Shown here in pieces: positions 1-10,422 of a DNA stretch of 64,000 nucleotides. Made by a program: the position numbers and the translations under genes. The stretch's first letter is position 1, and every line of letters starts with the position of its first letter. Source of the stretch: Macrophomina tecta. Lineage: Eukaryota > Ascomycota > Dothideomycetes > Botryosphaeriales > Botryosphaeriaceae. Under the pieces are notes generated by a model. The model worked only from the letters and a program-made list of their open reading frames with translations, was not told where the DNA came from and searched no databases. The DNA is taken from contig JAKSGN010000021.1 of NCBI GenBank assembly GCA_024180945.1, positions 868,001 to 932,000 on the forward strand. Direction: 5' to 3'.

Positions 1-1739
1 CTTGGGCATCGGAGTTTCTCCAGGATTTTGATGAAAACCTCGGCGCCGATAAGACGCAGGGCTTCTTTGAAGATCTGACAGTCTCTTCTGTTGCTGTGGA
101 TGGAGAACGAACTATGGATACAATGGAAACGTTACGGGCTACAGCACTCCCGTCTCCAGACTCGGACACTGAATATTTCGACAAACCGCCGCAGACCCCG
201 AACACCTCAACATCGTCATTCAGTTATCATGATTGCCGAGCAATACAGTCGTTGGCTCACACACCATCCACGCTTTACGTTCAGCACAGCGCAAATAAAT
301 CGAGAGTTGAGACTCAGATCAAGACCCGACTCATCCTGGACCCATTGCCCCCCGGTGTTACCAAGCTCCATCTTCCATATTGGTCTGTAGGAAAAGCAAA
401 ATACCTTGTCAAGAAAGAAGAGAGGGTGAAATCCCCTGATACTCTGGAATTGCATACTTCATTGGTACGAGCAAGCGCAATGAAGTACGAAGATTACAGG
501 CGCCAGCCTTTGAGTACAGATGCCATAAAGATCAACACGTTGGCACTACCTGGCGAACAAGGTAGACAACCGACTGAGAGAGGGGGGAATGTTCGCATCT
601 GTCAGCTCTGCAAGCTCCGCGAGCGGAAAAGAGCGTCTCGCAAAGTCGGTATGCAGGGGGACGAGCAGCTGTGGAGAGAAGTCGAGGACGAACGCGTCAT
701 AATTTTCAATGATACCGAGTACAAGGAATGGAGATTGCCAAGCGCCGTGAATGACTGCAGAGCATTGGGGCAGCAGCTCCACTGGAGATCTGGTGCCATG
801 CAGGTGGAATTACCTATGCGCATAGCATGTTACTGCCGCCACCACGGAGAGCAATCCGGCTTTTGGTATGTTGACACGCCTCCATAACTTGGAAACACTT
901 ACTCACTCTGCGATGTCAGTGTTATTTTCACCATCCGTGACCACCGGGACAACGTGGTTGCGCAAAGCATGAGCCGGCCAATATTGATCACCGACGACCA
1001 CAAAGCGTTTCCGCGGCCCTGCCTCAACGGCTCTGACCCGCGCTCTCTCGATCTTTCATCAGGCCTAACGTGGCCGGAGCAGGCAGCATGGAACACTCCA
1101 CAGCACCTCTTCGACTGTATCCTATCGGAAAGCATCGACATCCGCAACCCGAACAAGCGAATATCACCACCAGCCGACTACCAACCTGACACGAAGCGCA
1201 TGCGAGCAGACCCTATCCCAGCGCAGCAAACATCGCCTCGGCCCGCCAGCCTTCAGGCCGGCACTCCGCCGCAGACACGGCTCGCAACGGAGCAACAGGA
1301 ACAACAACGCGCGGGCGGAAGCGAGGCAGGAAACCCGCGCATCTACAAGATCATTCCGAGCGAAGTCCCCTCGCACGGCGGCGTCGAGGTCGTCTGCCTC
1401 GGCGACCACTTCGACCGCACCACCGAGGTGCTATTCGGCGGCCGCTCCGCGCTCACGACGACCTTCTGGAACAGCAAGGCGCTCGTCTGCCTCGTCCCGC
1501 CCTGCGCCTCTGCGGGCCCGGTCCCCGTCGATCTGCGGGTGGCGGGCGCCGGCGAGGGGCTGCCGCTGGTGGGTGGCGGCTTGCGCGGGCTGCTCACGTA
1601 CGTGGATGGCCCGTCGTGCCCGGCGGTCGGCGCTGGATCAGGCCAGAAGGGCGGCGCTGCAGCAGCAGCAGGAGGTCTCGACGCTGTGCATGCGGGTTTG
1701 GTGTTGCAAAGCCCGTATGCGGGCGGCGCGGGTTGCTGA
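1..1739 (+). CDS. SPT23/MGA2-type IPT regulator, partial and C-terminally truncated
   Basis: Relative of the fungal ER-anchored regulators Spt23/Mga2, which control fatty-acid desaturase genes. The frame is open from base 3, so the 5' end lies outside the window. Exon to 865, intron 866-919 (GTATGT...TCAG), then exon from 920. Splicing joins GF to CVIFTIRDHRDNVVAQ, typical of the family. Before the intron lie RICQLCKLRERKRASRK and ELPMRIACYCRHH, also family hallmarks. An IPT/TIG domain follows (PRIYKIIPSEVPSHGGVEVV to about 1540) and ends near TYVD at about 1605. The ankyrin repeats and C-terminal membrane anchor expected next are absent; after TYVD the frame gives low-complexity Gly/Ala residues and stops at 1739. 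The +1 frame stays open to 1950, so a frameshift near 1610 is possible. I read this as a gene broken by the rearrangement at the neighbouring transposon; a soluble truncated product is possible. Confidence 0.75.
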
Positions 1740-2146
1740 TTTTGCGAACACATGTGGATATCAGATTCAGCGCATCAAGACCAAATTGAAGCATGGTGGG
1801 GCCCAAAATCGTCTGGCAGCGTTGGGCACATCGCAGGGGTGTGGTCGGCCATGGCACGTGTGTGGCACCGTAGCACTTCCTAGAGGCTTATCCTCTGTGC
1901 GTAGAAATAAGATTGTGTCTGTTAGCTCTCTCCTTCGTGCCCCGTGTTGATCGGTAGTTCGCGAGGCTGCAGAGGCTCCCGCGCCGCGTGGCGTCCCGAA
2001 GATTCATGTCGTCGGATGTCGCACCGTACCAAGGTCGGAGCGACCATCCCCGTGCAAGATTTCGAATGAAATCCTTGAATCCGCGAACCAAGGAGTCCCT
2101 AAAACACACGGTTACTTAGGCCCTTCAGCAGTGTTCAAGGTGCCGG
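1740..2146. other. no gene seen; left flank of the transposon
   Basis: No reading frame here resembles a known family or continues either gene broken nearby. It holds only short overlapping frames on both strands. Confidence 0.5.
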
Positions 2147-2167
2147 CAGGGTGGCAATCAATTCAAT
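2147..2167 (+). repeat. left terminal inverted repeat of the hAT element
   Basis: 21 bp, exact reverse complement of 4986-5006; match is lost at the next base inward. Confidence 0.95.
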
Positions 2168-2287
2168 AATATTGACGGTCAATCAATATTGACCAATGTC
2201 TTGGCAATCAATCAATCAACTGAGGTCTGTCATTTTCGTCAATCAATCAATTGCTCCGGGCCAGTTGATTGACGATATTGATTGACG
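2154..2287. repeat. left subterminal CAATCAAT repeats
   Basis: At least six copies of CAATCAAT or its complement ATTGATTG are packed inside the left end. Such arrays are the usual transposase-binding regions of hAT elements; binding here is inference. Confidence 0.8.
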
Positions 2288-2522
2288 GCTTACCTTGTAT
2301 AGAAAGCAGCTTTGATGATCATCTCGCTCTTGTGGCGCTCAAGCCACGTCAGGCTAGCCTTTTATCTGATACACTCTTGGCACACAACGTGTCGGGCACA
2401 TTCTCTTGGCAGCTAGTATATAAACGCTCTCTCAGAATGGCTAGAAGGGACAGCTGAATCTGCTCTTTCAGATCCGTTCTACATTTTCTCAGCAGCTCAG
2501 CAGCAACTCTCCCACTATCAAG

Positions 2523-4769
2523 ATGGACTCTAGCAACGATCAACACTCTGTTTTAAGCCTCTCTAGCGCGCCCACTAGCCTCTTTTCCTCTCAACAGGAC
2601 TCAGATCCTGCGCAACCCACCAATCTTGCCGTTGATGGCCGAGGACCTGTACGCGAAGGGTGGGAGTACTTCCCATGGCAGAAATTCCGTGGATATCATG
2701 TCACAGAGTCAAAGCAGCGCAGCGGGTGGACTTGGGAGCACGCATATGACATTGAGGACGTAGAAGGGCGTACCCGCTGGGTCTGTATGTACTGCGTGCA
2801 CAAGAAAGCCCACAAACCAGCTAGCTTCGCTGCTGCTGGCACTGATAATCAGGCAAGGCACCTGGTGACTGAGCACAAGGTTGAGGATCCTACAGGGAAG
2901 CGTCACGTCAAACGGGCCAAGATTTCAGTTGCTCAGCGGCTTGGACTGGATACGAATAGGCCTTCAGAGCAGGCTATTGTCAATCGCCTTGTCACATCAT
3001 TCAATCCGGCGTACTTCCAGCAACTACTCACTGATTGGGTCTCATCCGATAACATTCCTTTCCGCAAGCTTGAAAGCGAGAGATTCAGGCGCGTTCTTAG
3101 CTATTTGAATCCTGCAGTAACGTCTACTGGCAGCCTTCCAACACACTCTACTGTTCGTAAATGGCTACTTGATGAATTCAATCGCCATAAAGGGATCGTT
3201 GCTGAGCTTCTTCAGAGCTCACCTGGCCTTATACACCTTGCCTTTGACGGCTGGACCTCGTGTAATCACCTCTCTCTACTCGGTATTAACGTCTTCTTCC
3301 TTACGTCCTCTGGCACGCTTCGCAAGTTCCTTGTTGGCCTCCCACACGCCGAAGGACGGCATACTGGTGACAGCCTTGCGGAAGAGGTGGCCCAGATAAT
3401 TACGGAATGGGGCATTGGAGGGCAACTTGGCTACTTCGTCACGGATAACGCGTCGAACAACGACACGTGCATGGAAGCGCTAGCTGAAGAGTTTGGCTTC
3501 AATCACAAGCACCGCCGCTTGCGCTGCATTGGCCATATCATAAACCTGGTAGTCCGCCAGATCCTCTTTGGCAAGGAAGCTGACGCGCTCGAGAATGACT
3601 GCGCTCAGCCAAAGGAGCTACTCGCTGAGCTCTTACTCTGGCGCAAGAAGGGCCCTATCGGCAAGCTTCACAATATCGTCCACTGGATTCAGCGCTCAAA
3701 CCTTGTCTATCAGAGACTGCACCAACTTCAGCGGAACGAGCAAGCGTTGACTGGCGAAAACGGCCCTACCTACGAGGTTATAGAAGATAATGCGACACGA
3801 TGGAACTCTACCTCCGCCATGATTGAGCGCGCAATCAAGCTACAGTCAGTCATTGACGCCCTCGTCCTCCACGAAGTTCAAGAATGGGATAAATACGTCA
3901 AGCCTCGCACTGCTAGTAGGACTCAGCCAATGCCAGCTAAGACAAAGAACAAGCCGGCAATCGTGGATGATTATCTAACCTCAGATGATTGGGCAACTCT
4001 TGCTGAATATCACTCCATCTTGAAGCCTTTTCATGAAGTCACAATCAGGCTACAAGCCAACCCAACTAGTGGTAGGTTTGGCGGCTTATGGGAAGTCCTT
4101 CCATGCATGGAGTACCTGTTGAACAAGCTGGAGGAGGTCAAGATCCGCACAGATCAGTATCCTGACTCTCACTTCAAGGTGAACATCAATTTGGGGTGGG
4201 CTAAGCTAGATGAGTACTATCAGCTCCTTGATGATACTCCAGCTTACGTCGCAGCTTGCGCCCTTCACCCTGCCTACCGCTGGGAGTGGATTGAGGATCA
4301 GTGGGCATTCAAGAAGAGCTGGATCAAGAAGGCAAAGGCAGCTGTTCTAAAGCTCTGGAAGGATGAGTATCAGTCAATTGCTATTGCTGAGGACCCACAG
4401 CTACCGCAGAAGCGTAAACGCGAACATCTCAGCGAATTTGACAGCTGGCTTGCTGCCTCCAGGAGGACCAAGCATCTAGATCTGACCGAGGATGAGTACA
4501 CCTACTGGCAGCTCGATACCTCTCCTACAGATGACGCAGTCACCAATCCAGTTGATTACTGGATACTACGCCGCCAGCAATACCCCCGCCTATCACGTAT
4601 GGCTCTGGACCTCTTTTCTATACCGGCAATGTCGGCAGAGGTGGAGAGGATATTCAGTTTGGCAGGACAAATGGTGACGCCATTGCGCAATAGGCTGGAG
4701 GCCAATACTATAGCAGTTGGGCAGATACTACGCTCATGGAACGCAGAAGGCATCATTGAAAGAAGTTGA
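2523..4769 (+). CDS. hAT transposase (BED finger, RNase-H fold, hATC dimerisation domain)
   Basis: 748 residues, intronless, uninterrupted. An N-terminal BED-type zinc finger has C88/C91 and H113/H118. The RNase-H-like core shows the acidic residues in LAFDGWTS (D242) and VTDNASNN (D308), the conserved CIGHIINLV block, and a C-terminal acidic residue in SAEVERIFS (E706). The last 80 residues are the hATC domain. It cuts and rejoins the terminal repeats in the nucleus. The start ATG follows a 355-bp leader that holds the subterminal repeats. Everything expected for activity is present; whether it moves is unknown. Confidence 0.95.
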   Translation: MDSSNDQHSVLSLSSAPTSLFSSQQDSDPAQPTNLAVDGRGPVREGWEYFPWQKFRGYHVTESKQRSGWTWEHAYDIEDVEGRTRWVCMYCVHKKAHKPASFAAAGTDNQARHLVTEHKVEDPTGKRHVKRAKISVAQRLGLDTNRPSEQAIVNRLVTSFNPAYFQQLLTDWVSSDNIPFRKLESERFRRVLSYLNPAVTSTGSLPTHSTVRKWLLDEFNRHKGIVAELLQSSPGLIHLAFDGWTSCNHLSLLGINVFFLTSSGTLRKFLVGLPHAEGRHTGDSLAEEVAQIITEWGIGGQLGYFVTDNASNNDTCMEALAEEFGFNHKHRRLRCIGHIINLVVRQILFGKEADALENDCAQPKELLAELLLWRKKGPIGKLHNIVHWIQRSNLVYQRLHQLQRNEQALTGENGPTYEVIEDNATRWNSTSAMIERAIKLQSVIDALVLHEVQEWDKYVKPRTASRTQPMPAKTKNKPAIVDDYLTSDDWATLAEYHSILKPFHEVTIRLQANPTSGRFGGLWEVLPCMEYLLNKLEEVKIRTDQYPDSHFKVNINLGWAKLDEYYQLLDDTPAYVAACALHPAYRWEWIEDQWAFKKSWIKKAKAAVLKLWKDEYQSIAIAEDPQLPQKRKREHLSEFDSWLAASRRTKHLDLTEDEYTYWQLDTSPTDDAVTNPVDYWILRRQQYPRLSRMALDLFSIPAMSAEVERIFSLAGQMVTPLRNRLEANTIAVGQILRSWNAEGIIERS

Positions 4770-4881
4770 GGACTCTATACACGCGGGAGTAGCTATAGCT
4801 AGCAAGAGTTAGCTAGATTGTATGGCTATCAATCTCAACACTATGCCAAGCATCACGAGATTTTGCTACGTGAACCGTGTG

Positions 4882-4985
4882 TCAATCAATTCAATTCAAT
4901 CAATATCAACACCTTATTGATCAATCAATTTGACCTTATTGGAAAATCCTATCAATCAATCAATCTGGACCCGATATTGACGTTG
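4882..4985. repeat. right subterminal CAATCAAT repeats
   Basis: Several CAATCAAT copies, partly in tandem, mirror the left subterminal block and end at the right terminal repeat. Confidence 0.8.
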
Positions 4986-5006
4986 ATTGAATTGATTGCC
5001 ACCCTG
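4986..5006 (-). repeat. right terminal inverted repeat of the hAT element
   Basis: Exact 21-bp reverse complement of the left terminus. Confidence 0.95.
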
Positions 5007-5753
5007 CGTGGAATGTCTGCCAGTTGAGGTCGAAGCGTAGATAGTGCGGGAGGTAGCAGCCTGTCGCGTGATATTAGTCTGACCGTAGATGAATGATAGG
5101 GGAAGACCCACCGTAGTCAGATCCCGTTGCTACAGAATAGAAAGCATTCTTCAATTCTTTTTCGTGGACGTATATGGGAACATTCGTCCCAAAGAAATAT
5201 TCCAGACCGCCGGCATGGTCGGCATGAAGATGGCCGAGAATGACTGCCCTGACATCCTTCACATCGTGCCCAGTTTTGGCAATAGCTTTGTCCAGGTCTT
5301 GGTCTTGTTCGTATTCGATTTGGGCAAAGACGTCATTTGTTTGAGGCTGGCAGATGCATTAGCAGAATGCATGTTGTTGATGATACGCTCGGTCACTAAC
5401 TCCAACCACCTCTGTAGAGTCGTTTGTTAGTGGCTCGGTCACCCGTGCCATTCTGGAGGGTGCTTACCTGGATAATTTCTTCCAGTGCCCGTTTCAAACA
5501 ATATGAGCCCTTCTGTTGGGTGTTCTACCAAAGCGGAGATAGCTACAAGTTTTCTTCGAGCCCTCGGCGGGTTGGGGTTGCTGCGAGTGGACAGGTTGCC
5601 TCCACCCTGAGAATTACTATCAGGAACTATTGAAAAATAGGGAACGTGGGGATGACAAACATTCTGGAATAAGAAGCCCACATCGCACTCCAAGTATCCG
5701 AGGTTCAAGAGCTGTGCCGTCACGGTCAGCTTCTCCAGGCTAGCTGGGGCTGA
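5007..5753 (-). pseudogene. AHL-lactonase-like metallo-beta-lactamase-fold hydrolase (MBL1), cut by the transposon
   Basis: Exons read right to left: from about 5753 to 5468, 5411-5387, 5346-5112 and 5060-5007, with GT-AG introns of 56, 40 and 51 nt. Spliced segments give VTAQLLNLGYLECDVGFL, then NDVFAQIEYEQDQDLDKAI, then ILGHLHADHAGGLEYF with the zinc-binding HxHxDH, then YLPHYLRFDLNWQTFH. This order is typical of fungal proteins resembling N-acyl-homoserine lactonases, which hydrolyse lactone rings. The last codons abut base 5007, the first base outside the hAT right end, so the C-terminal third, including the remaining metal ligands, is gone. It is not found left of the element. The true start is unresolved: no in-frame ATG follows the stop at 5756, so a further upstream exon is likely. 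It shared a promoter region with the MFS gene. Confidence 0.85.
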
Positions 5754-6354
5754 TCATCGGGGTCTCACCCACAGTTTGGTACCCTGCAAATGTCAGCGCT
5801 AATACAGTGTGTCATAGCCTGCAAATGTGTACCTTCGGAGCATTATTGACTAATTCTATGCATCCGGACATAGCTTCGAAGATTGACTGGGGGTCTGTTG
5901 GATAACGCAGTTTGTTGTGTGATATGGGTGCGGCCAGGTTCTCTGCTTCGAGTACTCCGCGGGAAAATTATGACGAAATGGCCCGACATAGCAAGGCAGT
6001 CTTCCGTACTTCCTCGAAAGATTTATCATCTGACCATGTCCCGACGTCGAAGCGGGGGTCCGTTTGTTGGCGCATGTTCCCCGCATTTTGGGGTCTCACC
6101 AGCTTCGGAGACGGGTAGATCCAACCTACATTCTGGATTCTGAGGCTGGGCTCGCCACCTCTTCCCCACGAGTCAGGTCGCCGCTCATACGGGATTCAAG
6201 GCGGCAAATCTGGGGAATATTGATATGTAGCTGCACGCATGCTGATCCGCTCACATTTTCCCGTGCCGGCTGGCAGACTGCATTGCCTTTATATGGAGGT
6301 GTGCCCAAAGAGTTTTGTAGTCTGTTACCGCTATCTCCAATTCATTTTTTGATT
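5754..6354. other. divergent promoter region between MBL1 and the DAL5-type transporter
   Basis: No gene seen. It contains one CCCCGCA motif and a nearby inverse core, listed separately. Confidence 0.6.
6051..6085. promoter_or_regulatory. CCCCGCA cluster motif and an inverse core
   Basis: Exact CCCCGCA at 6079-6085, about 270 bp upstream of the transporter ATG and 330 bp upstream of the MBL1 frame. The inverse form AGCGGGG begins at 6051. Candidate site for the cluster's C2H2 regulator; inference. Confidence 0.5.
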
Positions 6355-8066
6355 ATGACAGCCTCCGTCACAGATGAGAAACTCGGTGTAGGATTCCAAG
6401 AATACACCGACGGAGAGTCCGTGCATGATGCTGCGCTGAAAAAGAAGGAGGCAGCTCTGGTACGAAAGCTGGACTGCTTCATCGCGCCGGTGATGATGCT
6501 CCTCATGCTCATCAGCTACCTCGACCGCGGCAACATTGGCTTTGCGGCAACCCAGGGCATGACAGAGGATATTGGTCTGAAGGGGTCTCAGCTCAACACG
6601 GCTGTGTCTGTGTTTTACATCTTCTATATCCTGGCCGAGTTTCCGACTTCCATCCTCGTCAAAAGGTTCCAGTTCAACCGTGTCATACCGACTATCACGT
6701 TTTGCTGGGGAATCGTTTGCCTGTGCACTGGTTTTGTCCACGGGTTTGGCGCGCTCGTGGTGACACGCATCTTATTGGGATTCTTCGAAGGCTGTCTCTT
6801 CCCCTCCATGACCCTGTTCCTCTGCAACTGGTACAAGCGCGAAGAATTGGCCATGCGTGTCTCATACCTTTTCAGTGGGCTGCCTGGTTTGAAAAGAAAA
6901 AGTATTGCCACATGCTGACTTCCTTTCAGTTGCATCTGCGCTCTCCGGCGCATTTGGTGGTCTGCTTGCCTGGGCCATTTTGTACATGGACGGAGTTTCA
7001 GGATATCCGGGATGGAGATGGTGAGCGCCATCTGTACTGATTGCTGCCCATACTTTTTGATAACGAGTGAGTAGGCTATACATTATCGAAGGAATCATCA
7101 CCGTCATCTGGGCAGGAATATGCATCTTCGTTGTCCCAAAGAATTACGAGACGGCATACTTCTTGAACGATGAGGACAAGTCTCTGATGCGACGACGCGC
7201 AGAGCACATGGAAGCTTATAGCGGCGGCTCCGGACATTACGGGAAGAAAGACATCAAGGAAGCAGCGAATGACGTCAAGAGCTGGCTCCATGGGGTGATT
7301 CAAATAGCGGTGGTGACCATTCTGTACGGTAGGCAGACTGTTCCCATTCTCCAATCTGCCTCCTAACGGGCCACAGGCTTCGGAACCTTTCTTCCAATCA
7401 TCATCAAGAACGGCTTCCATTACTCTACCGTTCAAGCGCAATACTTGGTGATTCCTGGTGAGTTGAACACCACTTAGGATGCGGGTGGATATTGACGTAT
7501 CCGTAGTGAACCTATGGGGTGCTCTGGTCTACGGGGTAGGCGCCTTTTTGAGTGACAGATACCAGACACGCTTCATTCCGTTGGTGATCTGCGCTCCGTT
7601 TGGGATCGCTGGATATGCGGTCTGTCTCGCTCCAGTCTCAGCTGGCGCCCAGTATTTTGCGACATACCTCATCGCCACCGCATGTTTTCTGTGCACAGGC
7701 GGTAATATGTAAGGGGCCGTATTCAAAGAATGCTGGATTCGTCTACTGACATCAAGCAGCGCCTGGCTCTCGGGAAACTGCGCACCTGATGGGAAAAGAG
7801 CAGCGAGCCTGGGTATCCTGCTGACACTCACGAACATTGGAGGTGTAGTTGCGGGCCAGATCTACCAGACGGGCGCTGCTCCTCGGTTCTTTCTAGGTCA
7901 TGGTTGGTCGCTTGGCTGCCTAGCCTTTGCGTGGTGCGGCTGGTGGGTAGTCAGATGGATCTATAAGCGGAGAGAGGCATGTAAGGATAGAGCTTTAGCG
8001 AAAGGACTCGCTGTCTCCCCGGGTCAGTACACGGACAGGGCACCTGATTTCCGGTATATCATCTGA
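6355..8066 (+). CDS. MFS transporter, DAL5/allantoate-permease (anion:cation symporter) type
   Basis: 484 residues from six exons: 6355-6874, 6930-7020, 7075-7328, 7377-7457, 7507-7708, 7760-8066; all introns are GT-AG, about 50-55 nt. The plasma-membrane carrier has a cytosolic N-terminus, then LLMLISYLDRGNIGFA, the usual first helix and loop of this family, and RILLGFFEGCLFPSM further on. About 12 membrane segments are expected; a charged cytoplasmic loop (DEDKSLMRRRAEHMEA) sits mid-protein. DAL5-type carriers import small carboxylated or amide compounds such as allantoate and vitamins. As a cluster member it probably imports the substrate, though export cannot be excluded. The start ATG at 6355 gives the normal family length. 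Confidence 0.9.
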
Positions 8067-8129
8067 AATAAAAGAGGGATACTACAGAAAAGGAGGAATA
8101 TTCCGAGGGCAGTTTTATCTACTCGACGG

Positions 8130-8991
8130 CTACGCAATACTCTGAGACAGGATAGGGGCTGCAACATGTGCAGTGTGTAGGCTGAGGAGAGAAGCAATTT
8201 CTAAAACCTCCGTGATCTCCTCTGGTGTGGCGCCATAGCCGAGAGCGTTCTTCATGTGAAGCTTTAATCCTGGAACGTAAAGATGAGTTGCCGCAGCATC
8301 AAATGCGCAGTAGATGAGTTCTTTGAGCTATCATAGTGTGAGCATTGTGCATTTAGGTATAATAAAGCTTCTTTACCTTGGGTTCCAGGACACCTCTTCC
8401 TGATCCGTTCACGTTCTTTGTCCAGGACACGGAAGAGAACTCCAGATAGGCCTCGAAAAACTCGGGATCCAATTTGAGAAAATCCTCCCAGAACTGGTGC
8501 CAATAGCCCCTCTTTTTTGTGAAGTCTTCTTTCAGCCGCTCTCGGTAGCCATCGAAGGGGGCTCCGGCAGTCGGATGCTTGTCGTAGATACCTTCCTCCT
8601 TCATCACCTCGACCAGAAGTGGGACGCCGATATTACAGGCGTGGATTCCCAGGGTGCTCGTAAGCTCGATCACTTCCATCACTTCTTCCGTAGTTGCTCC
8701 CTCCTTTAACGCCTCCTTGATGTGTGATTGAATGCCTGGAACATACAGGTGGGTTGACGCGCTGTCGACAGCTATGGAGACCAAGTGCTGCACCTTGAGT
8801 GGAAGGTGTCTTTTCTTCCGCGGGACGGCTCTGAGTTTCATGCTAGCCTCGAAAAGCTCTGGGCTCAAGTTCAAGACGTTCTGCCAGCCATTGTCGAGCG
8901 CCTCTTCTCCAAATTCTTTTGTGAATTGTTCCTTCAACCTGGCGGGATCACGAGAGTGTGTCATGTTGCCTTTTCGATGAGATTTGTCCAC
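8130..8991 (-). CDS. double-domain carboxymuconolactone-decarboxylase-like (AhpD fold) protein
   Basis: 270 residues from two exons, 8991-8377 and 8327-8130, with a 49-nt intron. Two CMD/AhpD-like helical domains lie in tandem: the first holds LVSIAVDSASTHLYVPGI and GATTEEVMEVIELTSTLGIH, the second LIYCAFDAAATHLYVPGL and GATPEEITEVLEIASLLSLH. The halves look like an internal duplication. Family members include gamma-carboxymuconolactone decarboxylase and peroxiredoxin-like AhpD; I see no CxxC redox pair in either half, so AhpD activity is unlikely. An alternative start at 8964 gives nine fewer residues. It is convergent with the transporter, 63 bp between stops. Substrate unknown. Confidence 0.85.
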
Positions 8992-9085
8992 TGAACGGAA
9001 GGGTTTTCCAGCTGTTATCGGACACTAGGATGTGTCCGTGTGCTTCACCACCATGGATTGCTGATACCCCACTCTCGGCGAGCTA

Positions 9086-9102
9086 CCCCGCATCACCCCG
9101 CA
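9086..9102. promoter_or_regulatory. two CCCCGCA motifs in tandem, 10-bp period
   Basis: Exact copies at 9086 and 9096, one helical turn apart, about 95-105 bp upstream of the double-CMD start codon. The rest of 8992-9372 shows no gene. Candidate regulator site. Confidence 0.55.
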
Positions 9103-9372
9103 GTGGGTCCGGCTTTCCTCTTCAGGCAATCGAAAGCATGTGAAGTGAAAGGATGATACGCAAGAGGCTCGCTTGGCATCTCGCTGCTCCAACCGCACGA
9201 AGAACGCCTGCCACATACCCGGCGAGCCTCTGAGCACCGCTCCGACGTGGCTTACGGCAATAGCCCTACGCACACAGTACACCACGAAGCCATGAAACGA
9301 ATCAGTCATCCAATTTCGAAACTTCGGCCTAATCAAATAACGGTGACCATCTCACCATCGCCACAGCCATCC

Positions 9373-10422
9373 TCATCCACGCCCAGCGCCCCAAAACCTT
9401 CCCTTATTTCTCCCATCCCGCTCCCACTCCACATCATGAGCAAACACCACCTCGACCCCCCTCCTCTCCAACCCCCTGATCCTCTCAATCGTCTCCTCCG
9501 CTCTCGCCTTATCGGCGTGGATACAGCACACCGCGCCCCCCTCGTCCCGCCACTCCCCAATACTGCGCTCCCCCCTCAGAATCCTCCGGTCATGGCACGC
9601 GTCGCCCGCCAAATACAGCCACCCACCCGCTGTCCGCATCAGCACGTTAACATGCCCCGGCAAGTGGCCCGGGGCATCGACCACATATAGGGACGCGTCG
9701 CCAAACAGGTCGAGCACGGCGGGCAGGCCGTGCGACGGCAGCGGCGCCCAAGCGGCGGGATTGCGGAAGGGCGGGGGAAGCCTTGGGGCAGCTGGTGAAG
9801 CGGGATCGGGTAGCTCGATGGTGCGGGCCGGGTCGAGCAGGTCCGACTCGAAGAAGGAGTGGCCGCCGCGCAGCGTCTGCGGGTGCGTGTTGGCGAGCAG
9901 CGCGCGCGCGCCGTGGCCGAGGATAAAGGAGCTATGGGGGAAGTCGCGCGGCTCGCCGATGTGGTCCCAGTGCACCTGTTGCGCTTGTTTAGCTTTTTTT
10001 TTTTTTTTTTAAGAGGGCGGCAGGGGGTTTTGGGTGCGACGGACATGGGAGTAGATGATGTAGTCGATGTCGCTGGGCTTCAGGCCACCGGCTGCGAGGC
10101 TCTTGACGACGTCGGGATCGGTGGAGAGGGGCAGGCGGGTGGCGACATGGTGGCGGATAGGCGCAGCGTAACGGGAAATGTCTCTGCGGATGCCGAGGTC
10201 GAAGAGGATGCGGGTGCTTCTTCCGGTCTTGGAGTCTATATGCTGGATAAGAAATGCGAGGGAAGGGACGGTATTTCGAGCCTTGTCGGATGCGGGATTG
10301 ACAAAGTGGGTTTCCGGCAGTGTGAGGTGGCCTGCTGAGAGAGCGTGGACTTGTACGGTAGCCTTCTCCTCGAGCGTAGGGAACAGTGGGTGCTGTGTTT
10401 CTGTCACAGCTATAGAAGGCAT
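9373..10422 (-). CDS. metallo-beta-lactamase-fold hydrolase (MBL2)
   Basis: 326 residues from exons 10422-10045 and 9975-9373. The 69-nt intron interrupts the zinc motif: exon 1 ends in IIYSH and exon 2 begins VHWDH, restoring SHVHWDH (HxHxDH). Its donor is the unusual GTCCGT, and it carries a 17-nt A run on the sense strand. Later metal-site segments are GHLPGHVNVL, GDACHDRRIL and FAHDVEWE. The N-terminal half (VHALSAGHLTLPETHF, RNTVPSLAFLI) is closely shared with MBL3, so the two are paralogues of one subfamily, distinct from truncated MBL1. Likely a hydrolase of lactones or related esters; the substrate is inference. No signal peptide seen. Confidence 0.88.

Larger units (their letters stand above)
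2147..5006 (+). mobile_element. complete hAT-superfamily DNA transposon
   Basis: The element is 2.86 kb, bounded by perfect 21-bp inverted repeats starting CAGGGTGGCAAT. It has dense TCAATCAA-type repeats just inside both ends and one intact transposase gene, and it is less GC-rich than its neighbours. The eight bases outside the left end (GGTGCCGG) and right end (CGTGGAAT) do not match, although hAT insertion normally makes an 8-bp target duplication. The two flanks therefore probably come from different sites, for example by recombination between copies or by deletion. The intact frame and unmutated termini suggest a young copy. Confidence 0.93.

Noticed and set aside
1888..2109. Minus-strand frame left of the transposon as the missing end of the lactonase-like gene
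   Set aside because: It shows none of the expected C-terminal metal-site motifs and does not join in frame.
2139..5014. An 8-bp target-site duplication for the hAT element
   Set aside because: Searched at the exact ends and with the ends shifted by one base; the flanks do not match.
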